In this document: positions 20,120 to 28,942 of the stretch, piece after piece | Layout of the letters: each line of letters opens with the position of its first letter | Numbering within the stretch: the first letter of the stretch is position 1 | NCBI RefSeq assembly: GCF_017991995.1 | Contig: NZ_JAGOPN010000023.1 | Coordinates: forward strand, 35,673 to 99,672 | Direction: 5' to 3' | Length of the DNA: 64,000 bases | Source: Pseudacidovorax sp. | GTDB lineage: Bacteria > Pseudomonadota > Gammaproteobacteria > Burkholderiales > Burkholderiaceae_C | Notes under the pieces: generated by a model | Seen by the model: only the letters and a program-made list of their open reading frames with translations | What the model was told of the DNA's origin: nothing | The model's database searches: none | Position numbers and translations under genes: made by a program

Positions 20120-20971
20120 ATGGTTGAGCGCCGCCCGGGCCTGACGGTCCTTTCGCATGTGGTGCTCCTGCTGGGCATCCTGATCATCGCCTTCCCGATC
20201 TACCTGGCCTTCGTGGCCTCGACCCACACGCGCGACGAGATCGTGCAGGTGCCCATGCCGCTCACGCCCGGCAAGCACCTGGTGGAGAACTACACCGCCG
20301 CCCTCACCGGCACCGCCGAGACGCAGGGCTCCAAGGCGGCGGTCGGACGCATGATGTGGGTCAGCCTGGTCACGGCACTGGTGATCGCCATCGGCAAGAT
20401 CGCCATCTCGCTGCTGTCGGCCTTTGCCATCGTGTACTTCCGCTTCCCGTTCAAGAAGCTCGTCTTCTGGATGATCTTCGTGACGCTGATGCTGCCGGTG
20501 GAGGTGCGCATCCTGCCCACCTACAAGGTCCTGTCGGACCTCAACATGCTCAACACCTATGCGGGCCTGACGGTGCCGCTGATCGCCTCGGCCACGGCCA
20601 CCTTCCTGTTCCGGCAGTTCTTCCTGTCGGTGCCGGACGAGTTGGTCGAGGCGGCGCGCATCGATGGCGCGGGGCCCATGCGCTTCTTCAAGGACGTGCT
20701 GGTGCCGCTGTCGCAGACCTCGATCGCGGCGCTGTTCGTCATCCAGTTCATCTACGGCTGGAACCAGTACCTCTGGCCGCTGCTGGCCACCACCACCGAG
20801 GACATGTACCCGGTCGTGATCGGCATCAAGCGGATGATCGCCAGCGGCGATGCGGCCAACGACTGGAACATCATCATGGCGACGGCCATCCTGGCGCTGC
20901 TGCCGCCGGCCGTGGTGGTGGTGCTGATGCAGAAGTGGTTCGTCAAGGGCCTCGTCGACACTGAAAAATGA
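20120..20971 (+). CDS. ugpE: sn-glycerol-3-phosphate ABC transporter, permease UgpE
   Basis: This 283-residue second permease has six predicted membrane helices, starting with VLLLGILIIAFPIYLAFVAS. The EAA coupling motif is EAARIDGAGPMRFFKDVLVPLS at about residue 178. WNQYLWPLLATTTEDMYPVVIGIKRM is characteristic of UgpE. The length agrees with the family (281). A GGAG sequence lies ten bases before the ATG. Both flanking gaps carry copies of the same palindromic repeat. Confidence 0.95.
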   Translation: MVERRPGLTVLSHVVLLLGILIIAFPIYLAFVASTHTRDEIVQVPMPLTPGKHLVENYTAALTGTAETQGSKAAVGRMMWVSLVTALVIAIGKIAISLLSAFAIVYFRFPFKKLVFWMIFVTLMLPVEVRILPTYKVLSDLNMLNTYAGLTVPLIASATATFLFRQFFLSVPDELVEAARIDGAGPMRFFKDVLVPLSQTSIAALFVIQFIYGWNQYLWPLLATTTEDMYPVVIGIKRMIASGDAANDWNIIMATAILALLPPAVVVVLMQKWFVKGLVDTEK

Positions 20972-20988
20972 CCACCCCGTTTCTTGCT

Positions 20989-21063
20989 CACTTCGTGTAG
21001 CCGAATCCCCCTCAAGGGGCGACACCGACGGCCCGGCAAAGCCGGTTCCGCGGTGTCTCCCGC
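20989..21063 (+). repeat. Intergenic repeat, copy 2 (ugpE-ugpC gap)
   Basis: Second copy of the element at 19988-20065, about 75 bases, with the same order of blocks: CACTTCGTGT, CCCCCTCAAGGGG, CGGCCCGGCAAAGCCG and GTTCCGCGGTGTC. The pair brackets ugpE. The self-complementary segments could fold as hairpins in the transcript between permease and ATPase genes. Confidence 0.7.
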
Positions 21064-21109
21064 CTGAATCGCGCGCTCATTTACGTCGCAACCTATTTCC
21101 AGCTCACCT

Positions 21110-22120
21110 ATGTCCGGTATTTCCCTTCGCAACGTCATCAAGCGCTACGGCAAGGGTGCCAAGGCCAATCAGGTCATCCATGGCGTCTCGGCCGATATCC
21201 GGGATGGCGAATTCGTCGTCATCGTGGGGCCTTCGGGCTGCGGCAAGTCCACGCTGCTGCGCATGGTGGCGGGGCTGGAGGAAATCTCCGCCGGCGAGAT
21301 CGCCATCGGCGGGCGGGTGGTCAACGACGTGGAGCCGGCCAAGCGGGACATCGCGATGGTGTTCCAGAACTACGCGCTCTACCCGCACATGACCAACTTC
21401 GACAACATGGCCTATGGATTGCGCATCCAGGGCGTGCCGAAGGACGAGATCAAGACCCGGGTGGACAAGGCCGCCAAGATCCTCGAACTGGGCCATCTGC
21501 TGGAGCGCAAGCCGCGCGAGCTGTCGGGCGGCCAGCGCCAGCGCGTAGCCATGGGCCGCGCCATCGTGCGCCAGCCGCAGGTCTTCCTGTTCGACGAGCC
21601 GCTGTCGAACCTGGACGCCAAGCTGCGCGCCCAGACCCGGCTGGAGATCCAGAAGCTGCACCGCGAGCTGGGCATCACCTCGCTCTTCGTCACGCACGAC
21701 CAGGTCGAGGCCATGACGCTGGCCCAGCGCATCATCGTGATGAACGGCGGCGTGATGGACCAGTTCGCCACGCCCGAGGAGGTCTACCACCGCCCCGCCA
21801 CCACCTTCGTGGCCAGCTTCATCGGCTCGCCACCCATGAACCTGCTGAAGAACGCGCCGGGCGTGCCGAGCGGCAAGATCCTCGGCATCCGCCCCGAGCA
21901 CATCGCGCCGCACGATTCGGGCTGGACCGTGAACGTCGAACAGGTCGAGCTGCTGGGGGCCGAACGCCTGGTCTACGGCCGCATCGGCGACGAGCAGATC
22001 GTGATGCGCACCGATGCCGACAAGCCTGCGCCCAAGGTCGGCGACACGCTGCGGCTGGGCGCCAGCGAAGAGCGGCTGCACTGGTTCGACGCCGGATCGG
22101 GCAAGCGCCTGGAGTCCTGA
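21110..22120 (+). CDS. ugpC: sn-glycerol-3-phosphate ABC transporter, ATPase UgpC
   Basis: This 336-residue ABC ATPase energises UgpAE. The Walker A motif is GPSGCGKST (residues 40-48), the signature is [19 protein letters not shown], Walker B is [12 protein letters not shown], and the switch His is in [10 protein letters not shown]. The C-terminal third is the TOBE-type regulatory domain of MalK/UgpC proteins ([14 protein letters not shown]). It is slightly shorter than E. coli UgpC (356). Its TGA is followed directly by the ugpQ ATG, so the two are tightly coupled. Confidence 0.95.
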   Translation: MSGISLRNVIKRYGKGAKANQVIHGVSADIRDGEFVVIVGPSGCGKSTLLRMVAGLEEISAGEIAIGGRVVNDVEPAKRDIAMVFQNYALYPHMTNFDNMAYGLRIQGVPKDEIKTRVDKAAKILELGHLLERKPRELSGGQRQRVAMGRAIVRQPQVFLFDEPLSNLDAKLRAQTRLEIQKLHRELGITSLFVTHDQVEAMTLAQRIIVMNGGVMDQFATPEEVYHRPATTFVASFIGSPPMNLLKNAPGVPSGKILGIRPEHIAPHDSGWTVNVEQVELLGAERLVYGRIGDEQIVMRTDADKPAPKVGDTLRLGASEERLHWFDAGSGKRLES

Positions 22121-22858
22121 ATGGCCCCCTGGCCCTATCCCCGCTGGATTGCCCACCGCGGCGCCGGCAAGCTTGCGCCGGAGAACACGCTGGCCGCCTT
22201 CCGCCTCGGCGCGGAATACGGCTATCGCATGTTCGAGTGCGACGCCAAACTCAGCCAGGACGGCGTGGTCTTCCTGATGCACGACGCCACGCTGGCGCGC
22301 ACCACCGGCATGCCCGGCATCGGCGGCGACCAGCCCTGGGCCGCGCTGTCGCAGCTGGACGCGGGCGGCTGGCATTCGCGGCGCTACGCCGGCGAGCCGC
22401 TGCCCACGCTGGCCGCGCTGGCGCGCTTCTGCCTGGCGAACGGCCATCTGCTCAACATCGAGATCAAGCCCACGCCCGGTACCGACGCCCAGACCGGTGC
22501 CGCCGTCGCGCGCGAGGCCGCGCGGCTGTGGACGGATGCGGCCGTGCCGCCACTGCTCAGCTCCTTCCGCCCCGATGCGCTCGCGGCTGCACGCGATGCG
22601 GCTCCCGCCCTGCCTCGGGCCCTGCTGCTCGACGCCATGCGCAGCGACTGGCTGGACATCGCCCGCCAGCTCGGCTGCGTGGCCATCGTCTGCAACCATG
22701 CGCTGTGGGACGCGCAGACCGTGGCCGACGCCCGCACTGCCGGCTTCCGGCAGCTGAGCTACACGGTGAACGACGAATGGGCGGCGCAGCGGCTCGTCGA
22801 TCTGGGCACCGACGGCATCATCACGGACCGGGTCGACCTGTTCTCGCCGGCGGGCTGA
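22121..22858 (+). CDS. ugpQ: Glycerophosphodiester phosphodiesterase
   Basis: This 245-residue cytoplasmic GDPD hydrolyses imported glycerophosphodiesters to glycerol-3-phosphate and an alcohol. The catalytic pattern is present: HRGAGKLAPENTLAAF at the N-terminus, ECDAKLSQDGVVFLMHD for the metal ligands and second His, and IEIKP in the middle. YTVNDEWAAQRLVDLGTDGIITD closes the barrel. No signal peptide. It begins at the base after the ugpC stop codon, as the last gene of the ugp operon. Confidence 0.95.
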   Translation: MAPWPYPRWIAHRGAGKLAPENTLAAFRLGAEYGYRMFECDAKLSQDGVVFLMHDATLARTTGMPGIGGDQPWAALSQLDAGGWHSRRYAGEPLPTLAALARFCLANGHLLNIEIKPTPGTDAQTGAAVAREAARLWTDAAVPPLLSSFRPDALAAARDAAPALPRALLLDAMRSDWLDIARQLGCVAIVCNHALWDAQTVADARTAGFRQLSYTVNDEWAAQRLVDLGTDGIITDRVDLFSPAG

Positions 22859-22912
22859 TCGCCTGATCGTCTGGCGCCCATGCGCGCTTGAAGGGTTTGG
22901 GCCTCGGGGGCT

Positions 22913-22924
22913 ATCGCATGCGAT
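22913..22924. promoter_or_regulatory. 12-bp palindrome upstream of the MscS-type gene
   Basis: ATCGCATGCGAT is a perfect palindrome. It extends to flanking GGGC and GCCC arms if one T is bulged, spanning about 22908-22928. It lies 48 bases before the channel gene start, in the 114-base gap after ugpQ. It could be an operator or a small terminator hairpin for the ugp operon. No T-run follows. Confidence 0.35.
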
Positions 22925-22972
22925 GCCCACGCTGCCAGCGCCGGCCGACAGGCCCGGCAGACCGCGCTGCCT

Positions 22973-25438
22973 ATGATCCAGCGGATGCGCCCGACTCCGC
23001 GTCTTCTCTGCCTCTTCGCCCTCTGGCTGGCCTTGTGGACGGGCCTGCCCCACCTGCCCACGGCCTGGGCCCAGCCCGCCTCCGGCGCCTCGACCCCGGC
23101 CACGCAGGCCGATGCACCGGCCGACATCGCCACGCTGCGATCCCAGCTCACGGCCCTGCCCAAATCGGCCGAGACGAGCGAGGAGGCCCGCCTGCTGGTG
23201 CGCCAGGTCGATGCCATCGGCACCGCGGCGCAGAAGCTGATCGACCTGCGCACGGGCCAGCTCAACGACCTGAATGCCCGCCTGGGCGAGCTCGGACCGG
23301 CACCGGCAGCTGGAACCACCGAAGACCCCGACATCACGCGCCAGCGCGCCACGCTCACCCGCGAGCGCAATGGCGTCGATGCCGACATCCGCCTGGCGCG
23401 GCTGGTGGTGGTCGATGCCCAGCAGCGCGCGACCGAACTGCTGAACAAGCGCCGCCAGGATTTCGAGGCGCGCCTGACCGAACGCACGGCCTCGCCGCTG
23501 TCGCCGGTCTTCTGGCGTGGCATCGCCGACGCCTGGCCCGACGACCGGGACCGGCTGCAGCCTCTGCTGGACGAACTGCGTACTGCGGCCGCCGCCAGCC
23601 TGTCGCCCGCGAACCGCGGCGTGGTGCTGGGCGCGGTGGCCCTGGTGCTGTTGCTCATCACGCTCGGCAACATGATGGCGGAGCGCGGCCTGGTGGCGCT
23701 GGCGCAGCGCATCCTTCCCGGCGGACGCCTACGGCGATCATTGCTGGTGATCGCCGTGGTCTTCGTGAACATGTTGCTGGTGGCGCTGGCGCTGCACGGC
23801 TTTCGCGGACTGCTGGAAGACCGGCAGTTGCTGGGCGAGGCGGCGCGGGAACTGATCAAGGAGCTGATCGGCGTCGCGCTGTTCATGACCTTCGTGCTCA
23901 GCCTGGGCCGCGCCCTGCTGGCCAATGCGCGGCGTTCCTGGCGCCTGCCGCCCATCGCGGACGCCATGGCGCTGCGGCTGCGGCCCTTTCCGCTGCTGGT
24001 CGCCATCGTCGGCGCGCTGGTGTGGATCCCGGCGCAGGTGAATGCGCTGGTGGAGGCCAGCTATGCGGCCCTGCAGGCGACCCAGGCCGCCACGGCCGCC
24101 GCCCTGACCCTGCTGGTGGCGCTGCTGATGTTCCGGCTGCGGCCGGCGGCCACGGGCGGTGGCGGCGAGGCGCAGGTCGGCTCCGGGACCGACGCCAGCG
24201 GCAGTGCGGATGCCGGCGATGGCCCCATGCCCACCCAGACGATCCGCCCCGTGTGGGTGGGCCTGCTGCGCGGGCTCGTCGGCGTGGTGCTGCTGGCCGT
24301 CGTGGCGCTGCTCGTCAGCGGCTACGTGGCGCTGGCCAGCCTGGTGGCCAGCCAGCTGATCTGGACCGGCATCGTGGGCTGTGCCTTCTACGTGCTGTTC
24401 AAGTTCGTCGATGACCTGTGCATGGCGCTGCTCGCGGCGCGCAGCGCCACCGGGCAACGGCTGGCGGCCAGCTTCGGCCTGCAGCCCACACGGCTGGACC
24501 AGGCCGCGGTGCTGCTGTCGGGCGTGCTGCGGCTGGCGCTTTTCTTCTATCTCGTCATCACGCTGATGGCGCCGCTGGGAACAGGCCCGGAAGAGGTGGT
24601 TCAGCGCTCTGGCCAGTTCGGCAGCGGCCTGCAGGTGGGCGAGTTCCAGTTCGTGCCCGCGGCCCTGTTCAGCGCCCTGGCGGTGTTGGTGGCGGGCTTC
24701 ATCGCCCTGCGAGTGCTGCGCGTCTGGCTGGACACGCGCTACTTCCCGGCCTCGGGCCTGGAGCCCGGCATGCGCAGCTCGCTCACCACGCTGCTGGGCT
24801 ATGCGGGCGGCGTGCTGGTGGTGGCGATGGCGCTGTCGGCGCTGGGCATCGGCATCAACCGCATCGCCTGGATCGCCAGTGCGCTGTCGGTGGGCATCGG
24901 CTTCGGCCTGCAGGCCATCGTGCAGAACTTCATCTCGGGCCTGATCCTGCTGGCCGAACGGCCGGTGAAGGTGGGCGACTGGGTGGTGCTGGGCACCACC
25001 GAGGGCGACGTGCGGCGCATCAATGTGCGCGCCACCGAGATTCAGCTGGCCGACCGCTCCACCGTGATCGTGCCCAACTCGGAGTTCATCACCAAGACCG
25101 TGCGCAACATGACGCTGGCCAATGCCGAAGGCCGCGTGCTGATCCGCCTGCCGATGCCGCTGGCCAGCGATGCACGCCATGTGCGCGAGCTGATGCTGGC
25201 GGCCTGTGCGGCGCATCCGTCCATCCTGCCGACGCCGGCACCGTCGGTGTCGCTGGAGGGCATCGAGAACGGCATGCTGATTTTCCAGGCCATCGCCTAC
25301 GTCAACAGCCCGCGCGTGGCCGGCGGGGTGAAGAGCGACCTGCTCTTCACCATGCTGGAGGACTTCAAGCGCGCGGGCCTGCCGCTGGTCACGCCGGTGG
25401 TGGCGGCAATGCCGCCGGCACCCGCGCCGCTGGCCTGA
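22973..25438 (+). CDS. Large mechanosensitive ion channel (DUF3772 and MscS domains)
   Basis: This 821-residue channel has a signal peptide (LLCLFALWLALWTGLPHLPTAWA) and a periplasmic DUF3772-type coiled region to about residue 210 (LRSQLTALPKSAETSEEARLLVRQ). A series of about ten membrane helices follows. The C-terminal MscS module at about 600-805 contains the pore-lining helix LSVGIGFGLQAIVQNFISGLILLAERPVKVGDWV and the beta domain (IVPNSEFITKTVRN). It resembles the MscK/YbiO-type osmotic safety valves. M1 is at 22973; ATG 22985 is an alternative start that leaves the signal peptide intact. Confidence 0.92.
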   Translation: MIQRMRPTPRLLCLFALWLALWTGLPHLPTAWAQPASGASTPATQADAPADIATLRSQLTALPKSAETSEEARLLVRQVDAIGTAAQKLIDLRTGQLNDLNARLGELGPAPAAGTTEDPDITRQRATLTRERNGVDADIRLARLVVVDAQQRATELLNKRRQDFEARLTERTASPLSPVFWRGIADAWPDDRDRLQPLLDELRTAAAASLSPANRGVVLGAVALVLLLITLGNMMAERGLVALAQRILPGGRLRRSLLVIAVVFVNMLLVALALHGFRGLLEDRQLLGEAARELIKELIGVALFMTFVLSLGRALLANARRSWRLPPIADAMALRLRPFPLLVAIVGALVWIPAQVNALVEASYAALQATQAATAAALTLLVALLMFRLRPAATGGGGEAQVGSGTDASGSADAGDGPMPTQTIRPVWVGLLRGLVGVVLLAVVALLVSGYVALASLVASQLIWTGIVGCAFYVLFKFVDDLCMALLAARSATGQRLAASFGLQPTRLDQAAVLLSGVLRLALFFYLVITLMAPLGTGPEEVVQRSGQFGSGLQVGEFQFVPAALFSALAVLVAGFIALRVLRVWLDTRYFPASGLEPGMRSSLTTLLGYAGGVLVVAMALSALGIGINRIAWIASALSVGIGFGLQAIVQNFISGLILLAERPVKVGDWVVLGTTEGDVRRINVRATEIQLADRSTVIVPNSEFITKTVRNMTLANAEGRVLIRLPMPLASDARHVRELMLAACAAHPSILPTPAPSVSLEGIENGMLIFQAIAYVNSPRVAGGVKSDLLFTMLEDFKRAGLPLVTPVVAAMPPAPAPLA

Positions 25439-25528
25439 GCGCCAGAAGGCCGCGGGCAGGGCTGGAACGGGGGCCTGCCGCGATCGATCGGGCTTGTGCT
25501 CGGCAGGAACGCCCCGCGGGCGCGCCGC

Positions 25529-26497
25529 TCACTCGGGCCGGTAATCCATCATCCGGATCGTCTCTCCGAAGCGCTGCCAGTCCGACTTGACCAGCTGCGC
25601 GAATTCGGCCGGCGGCGCACCACCCGGTGCAAAGCCGACGTTGAGGTACAGGTCGCGCATCTGCGGCGCGGCGATGGCGCGGGCGATCTCCTGCTGGAGG
25701 TGTGCGACCGCGTCGGAAGGCGTGCCGCGGGGCGCGAACACGCCGATCCAGCCATCCATCTCCACGCTCGGATGACCCAGCTCGCGGATGGTGGGCACAT
25801 CGGGAAAGGCCGGCAGGCGCTTGGGCCCCAGATAGGCCATGGCCTTGAGGCGCCCGGCCTTGATCAGCTGCCCCACCGAGCCGGCCGCCGGGCCCCAGCC
25901 CAGCGCAACCTGTCCCCCGGCGATGTCGCGCACCTGATCGCCCGAGGCCTTGTAGTGCACGGCCACCATGTCCACGCCCAGCGACTGGGCCAGCAGCACG
26001 CCGCCGAAATGCGAGATGGTGCCGGGGCTGTAGGTGCCGTAGCTCACGCTGCCCCTGGGCTGGGCCTGCAACCATTTGGCCAGACCCGCGAAGTCGTTGG
26101 CGGGCATGGACGGGCCGGTCAGCAGCAGCAGACTCCCGCGGCCCATGTCCGTCACCGGCACCAGATCGGTGAGCGTGTTGTACGGCCAGCTCGGATAGGC
26201 CTGCGGATTGATGACCACGCCGGCCTGCACGGTGACGAGCAGCGTGTTGCCGTCCGGAGGACTGGTGGCGACCACCTGCCCACCGATCCGGCCCTGGGCG
26301 CCGGCGCGGTTCTCCACCAGCACCGGCCGACCCAGGCTCTGGCCCAGGCGGTCGGCCAGAGGCCGCAGCAGCGCGTCCATGCCGCCGCCAGGCTGGTCGG
26401 TGGTGACGATGCGCAGGGGCGTCTGCGCGCGCGCCGGCAAGGGCGCGAGGACAGGCAGGGCCGCCAGGCCGGCGGCAAGCAGTTCTCGGCGTTGCAT
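25529..26497 (-). CDS. Tripartite tricarboxylate transporter (Bug/TctC family) substrate-binding protein
   Basis: This 322-residue Bug protein has the signal peptide MQRRELLAAGLAALPVLAPLPARA and the family patterns DQPGGGMDALLRPLADRLGQSLGRPVLVENRAGAQG and DGNTLLV. Bug proteins bind carboxylates or aromatic acids, either for TctAB transport or as orphan sensors; no tctA or tctB is in the window. It is the last gene of the sulfatase operon, with AGAGGAG before its start. The position suggests it binds a product or substrate of that pathway, which is inference. Confidence 0.9.
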   Translation of the reverse strand: MQRRELLAAGLAALPVLAPLPARAQTPLRIVTTDQPGGGMDALLRPLADRLGQSLGRPVLVENRAGAQGRIGGQVVATSPPDGNTLLVTVQAGVVINPQAYPSWPYNTLTDLVPVTDMGRGSLLLLTGPSMPANDFAGLAKWLQAQPRGSVSYGTYSPGTISHFGGVLLAQSLGVDMVAVHYKASGDQVRDIAGGQVALGWGPAAGSVGQLIKAGRLKAMAYLGPKRLPAFPDVPTIRELGHPSVEMDGWIGVFAPRGTPSDAVAHLQQEIARAIAAPQMRDLYLNVGFAPGGAPPAEFAQLVKSDWQRFGETIRMMDYRPE

Positions 26498-26548
26498 GGG
26501 TCTCTCCTCTGGTTGTGTCGTTCGGTGTTGTCGATGCGGGGAAAAACG

Positions 26549-28864
26549 CTATTGCCGGGCCATCTCCACCAGTGCCAGCAATTCAGGATCGAGGCGCTGC
26601 AGCGGATCGAGCTGGTACTCGACGCGGAAAAGCCGTGCCCCCTGAAGCACAAAGGGTGCCTCGTAGTGCGATACCGGGCTGCCACGGTCCAGCCCGATGT
26701 CCAGGCCCGAGAAGGACACCTGGCTGTTGAAGCCCAGCATGCGCGTGTCCAGCCGGCCCACCGGCTCGCCGTCCATGAGCAGCGTGGCGGTGCGGGTGGA
26801 GGGCATGATGGTCATGCCGATCACCGGCAGCCGCACCCGTACCCAGGGGCCGAGTCGCATCTGCAGGCCCAGCACATGGTGGCCAGGCGTGAAGGGGCGC
26901 TCCGAGACGATGAGGTGGTGGCGCCCGCCGACGTTCATGTCGTGCACCAGGTGGCCGTTCTTGAGGTACAGGCTGTAGCCGCAGGTGGCGTCGCCATGGG
27001 CCACCAGCACGCCCTGGGCATCGGCGCGGTCGATGCGCACGTAGGCTTCGATGCGGTAGTCGCGACTGCGCACGTCGGGCGCCACGTCGTTGGGCAGGTG
27101 GCCCATGCCGGCATGCAGCACGAACTGCGTGCGCGGGCCGTGCACGCGCCGGCCGTTCTCGGCGAAGCGCGGCGCGAAGCGGTCGTCCAGCGGCAGCACC
27201 TGGTTGGCCTCGGCCTCGCGCCACCACAGGGTCTTGAGTGCTTCCAGCCGCTCGGGATGCACGGCGGCCAGGTCGCGCGTCTCCGAAAAGTCCTCGTCGA
27301 GGTGGTAGAGCTCCCACACGTCGGCCTCGAAGGGCGTGTTGACCGCATGCCAGGCCACGGCCTTCCAGCCCTCGTGCCACAGGCCGCGGTGGCCGAACAT
27401 CTCGAAGTACTGCGGCCCGCGCTGCCAGGCCGCGGCGGGCTCACGCAGGCAGGCGGCGAAGCTCTGGCCGGTCATGGGCTGCGCGGCGACGCCCTCCACC
27501 TGCGTGGGCGGCGCCAGCTTCAGAAGGTCGAGCACCGTGGGTGCCAGATCGCTCACATGGCAGAAGCCCTTCCACAGCGCCCCGTCGCTGGCGATGCCGC
27601 GCGGCCAGGAGACGACCAGCGGATCGCGGATGCCACCGCCATGCGTGTTCTGCTTGTAGCGCTTGAGCGGCGTGTTGGCCGTCATGGCCCAGCCGTAAGG
27701 GAAGTTGCTGTGGGTGTCGGGCCCCCCGATGTCGTCGATGCGGGCGAGCTTGGTCTGCAGCGTCTCCTGCAGCAGGTTGAAGGGGCCCATGGCATTGACC
27801 ATGCCGAGCGGGCCGCCCTCCTGGCTGGCGCCGTTGTCGGAGAGCACGAGGATCAGCGTGTCATCGCGCAGGCCCGCTTCCTCCAGGAAGGCGACGAGCC
27901 GCCCCAGATGCCGGTCGGCATGGTCGAGCATGGCGGCATAGGCCGCCTGCAGGCGGGTGAACAGGCGCTGCTGCTCGGGCGGAAGGTCGTCCCATGCCTC
28001 CACGCCGGGGTTTCGCTCGGGCAGTTGCGTGCCGGGCGGCACGACGCCCATGGCGATCTGGCGCGCCAGGCGGCGGGCGCGCTCCTCGTCCCAGCCGTGG
28101 GCGAAGCGCTGGTCATAGTGCGCGATGAGTTCGGCCGGCGCTTGATGCGGCGCGTGGCAGGCACCGAGCGCCAGAAAGGTGAACCAGGGCTGGCGCGGCC
28201 GGTCGGCCTGGTGGTCGGCGATCATGCGGATGGCCTGGGTCACCAGGTCCTCGGTCAGGTGGTAGCCGGTCTCGTAGGTGCCGGGCGCGGCGATCAACGT
28301 GTTGTCCTGGACCAGCTCGGGGCTGTACTGGTCGGTCTCGGCATCGAGGAAGCCATAGAAGCGGTCGAAGCCGCGGCGCAGCGGCCAGCCGTCGTAGGGG
28401 CCGCCGGGGCCGGTCTCGCTGACGGGCGTGACATGCCACTTGCCGACCATGTAGTTGTTGTAGCCGTGTGGACGCAGCATCTCGGCCAGCGTGGGCGCGT
28501 CGCGCGCGATCTTGCCGCGGTAGCCGGGGTAGCCCGAGTCGAAGTTGGCCAGGCAGCCCATGCCCACCGCATGGTGGTTGCGCCCCGTGAGCAGCGAGGC
28601 GCGCGTGGTCGAGCACATCGCCGTGGTATGGAAGCCGGTGCAACGAACGCCCTGCCGCGCCAGCGCGTCGATGGTGGGTGTGGCGATGTCGGAGCCGTAG
28701 CAGCCGAAGTCGGAGAAACCGACGTCGTCGAACAGCACCACCAGCACGTTGGGCGTGCCGGGCTTGGGACGGGCGGGCTCGGGCCACCAGGGGCGCGACT
28801 CGGCGAGGGTGCGGCCGGCGTGGCCCTGGTAGGCGGGGGCTTCGGGCGGTTGGGCGGCGGGCAT
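26549..28864 (-). CDS. Arylsulfatase-type sulfatase
   Basis: This 771-residue enzyme has the alkaline-phosphatase-superfamily sulfatase fold. The metal-binding start is NVLVVLFDDVGFSDFGCYG. The active-site motif is CSTTRASLLTGRN with the Cys at residue 84, followed by the second signature GYNNYMVGKWH. The position two after the Cys is Thr, where Pro or Ala is usual in the formylglycine motif. No signal peptide is present, so it is probably cytoplasmic. The C-terminal 200 residues or so (VSERPFTPGHHVLGLQMRLG) form the extended domain of long bacterial arylsulfatases. It lies between a GMC oxidoreductase and a Bug gene, with AGGAG upstream. Confidence 0.92.
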   Translation of the reverse strand: MPAAQPPEAPAYQGHAGRTLAESRPWWPEPARPKPGTPNVLVVLFDDVGFSDFGCYGSDIATPTIDALARQGVRCTGFHTTAMCSTTRASLLTGRNHHAVGMGCLANFDSGYPGYRGKIARDAPTLAEMLRPHGYNNYMVGKWHVTPVSETGPGGPYDGWPLRRGFDRFYGFLDAETDQYSPELVQDNTLIAAPGTYETGYHLTEDLVTQAIRMIADHQADRPRQPWFTFLALGACHAPHQAPAELIAHYDQRFAHGWDEERARRLARQIAMGVVPPGTQLPERNPGVEAWDDLPPEQQRLFTRLQAAYAAMLDHADRHLGRLVAFLEEAGLRDDTLILVLSDNGASQEGGPLGMVNAMGPFNLLQETLQTKLARIDDIGGPDTHSNFPYGWAMTANTPLKRYKQNTHGGGIRDPLVVSWPRGIASDGALWKGFCHVSDLAPTVLDLLKLAPPTQVEGVAAQPMTGQSFAACLREPAAAWQRGPQYFEMFGHRGLWHEGWKAVAWHAVNTPFEADVWELYHLDEDFSETRDLAAVHPERLEALKTLWWREAEANQVLPLDDRFAPRFAENGRRVHGPRTQFVLHAGMGHLPNDVAPDVRSRDYRIEAYVRIDRADAQGVLVAHGDATCGYSLYLKNGHLVHDMNVGGRHHLIVSERPFTPGHHVLGLQMRLGPWVRVRLPVIGMTIMPSTRTATLLMDGEPVGRLDTRMLGFNSQVSFSGLDIGLDRGSPVSHYEAPFVLQGARLFRVEYQLDPLQRLDPELLALVEMARQ

Positions 28865-28942
28865 GGCGGGCTCCTGGGTTTCGGTGCCGGGGGCGGGAGG
28901 GCGGGATGCGGCGAGCGCGTGTGACTTGAGGCTGCGTGCGAC

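Noticed and set aside
25529..26497. Complete tripartite tricarboxylate transporter
   Set aside because: Only the binding protein is present; no tctA or tctB is found on either strand nearby.
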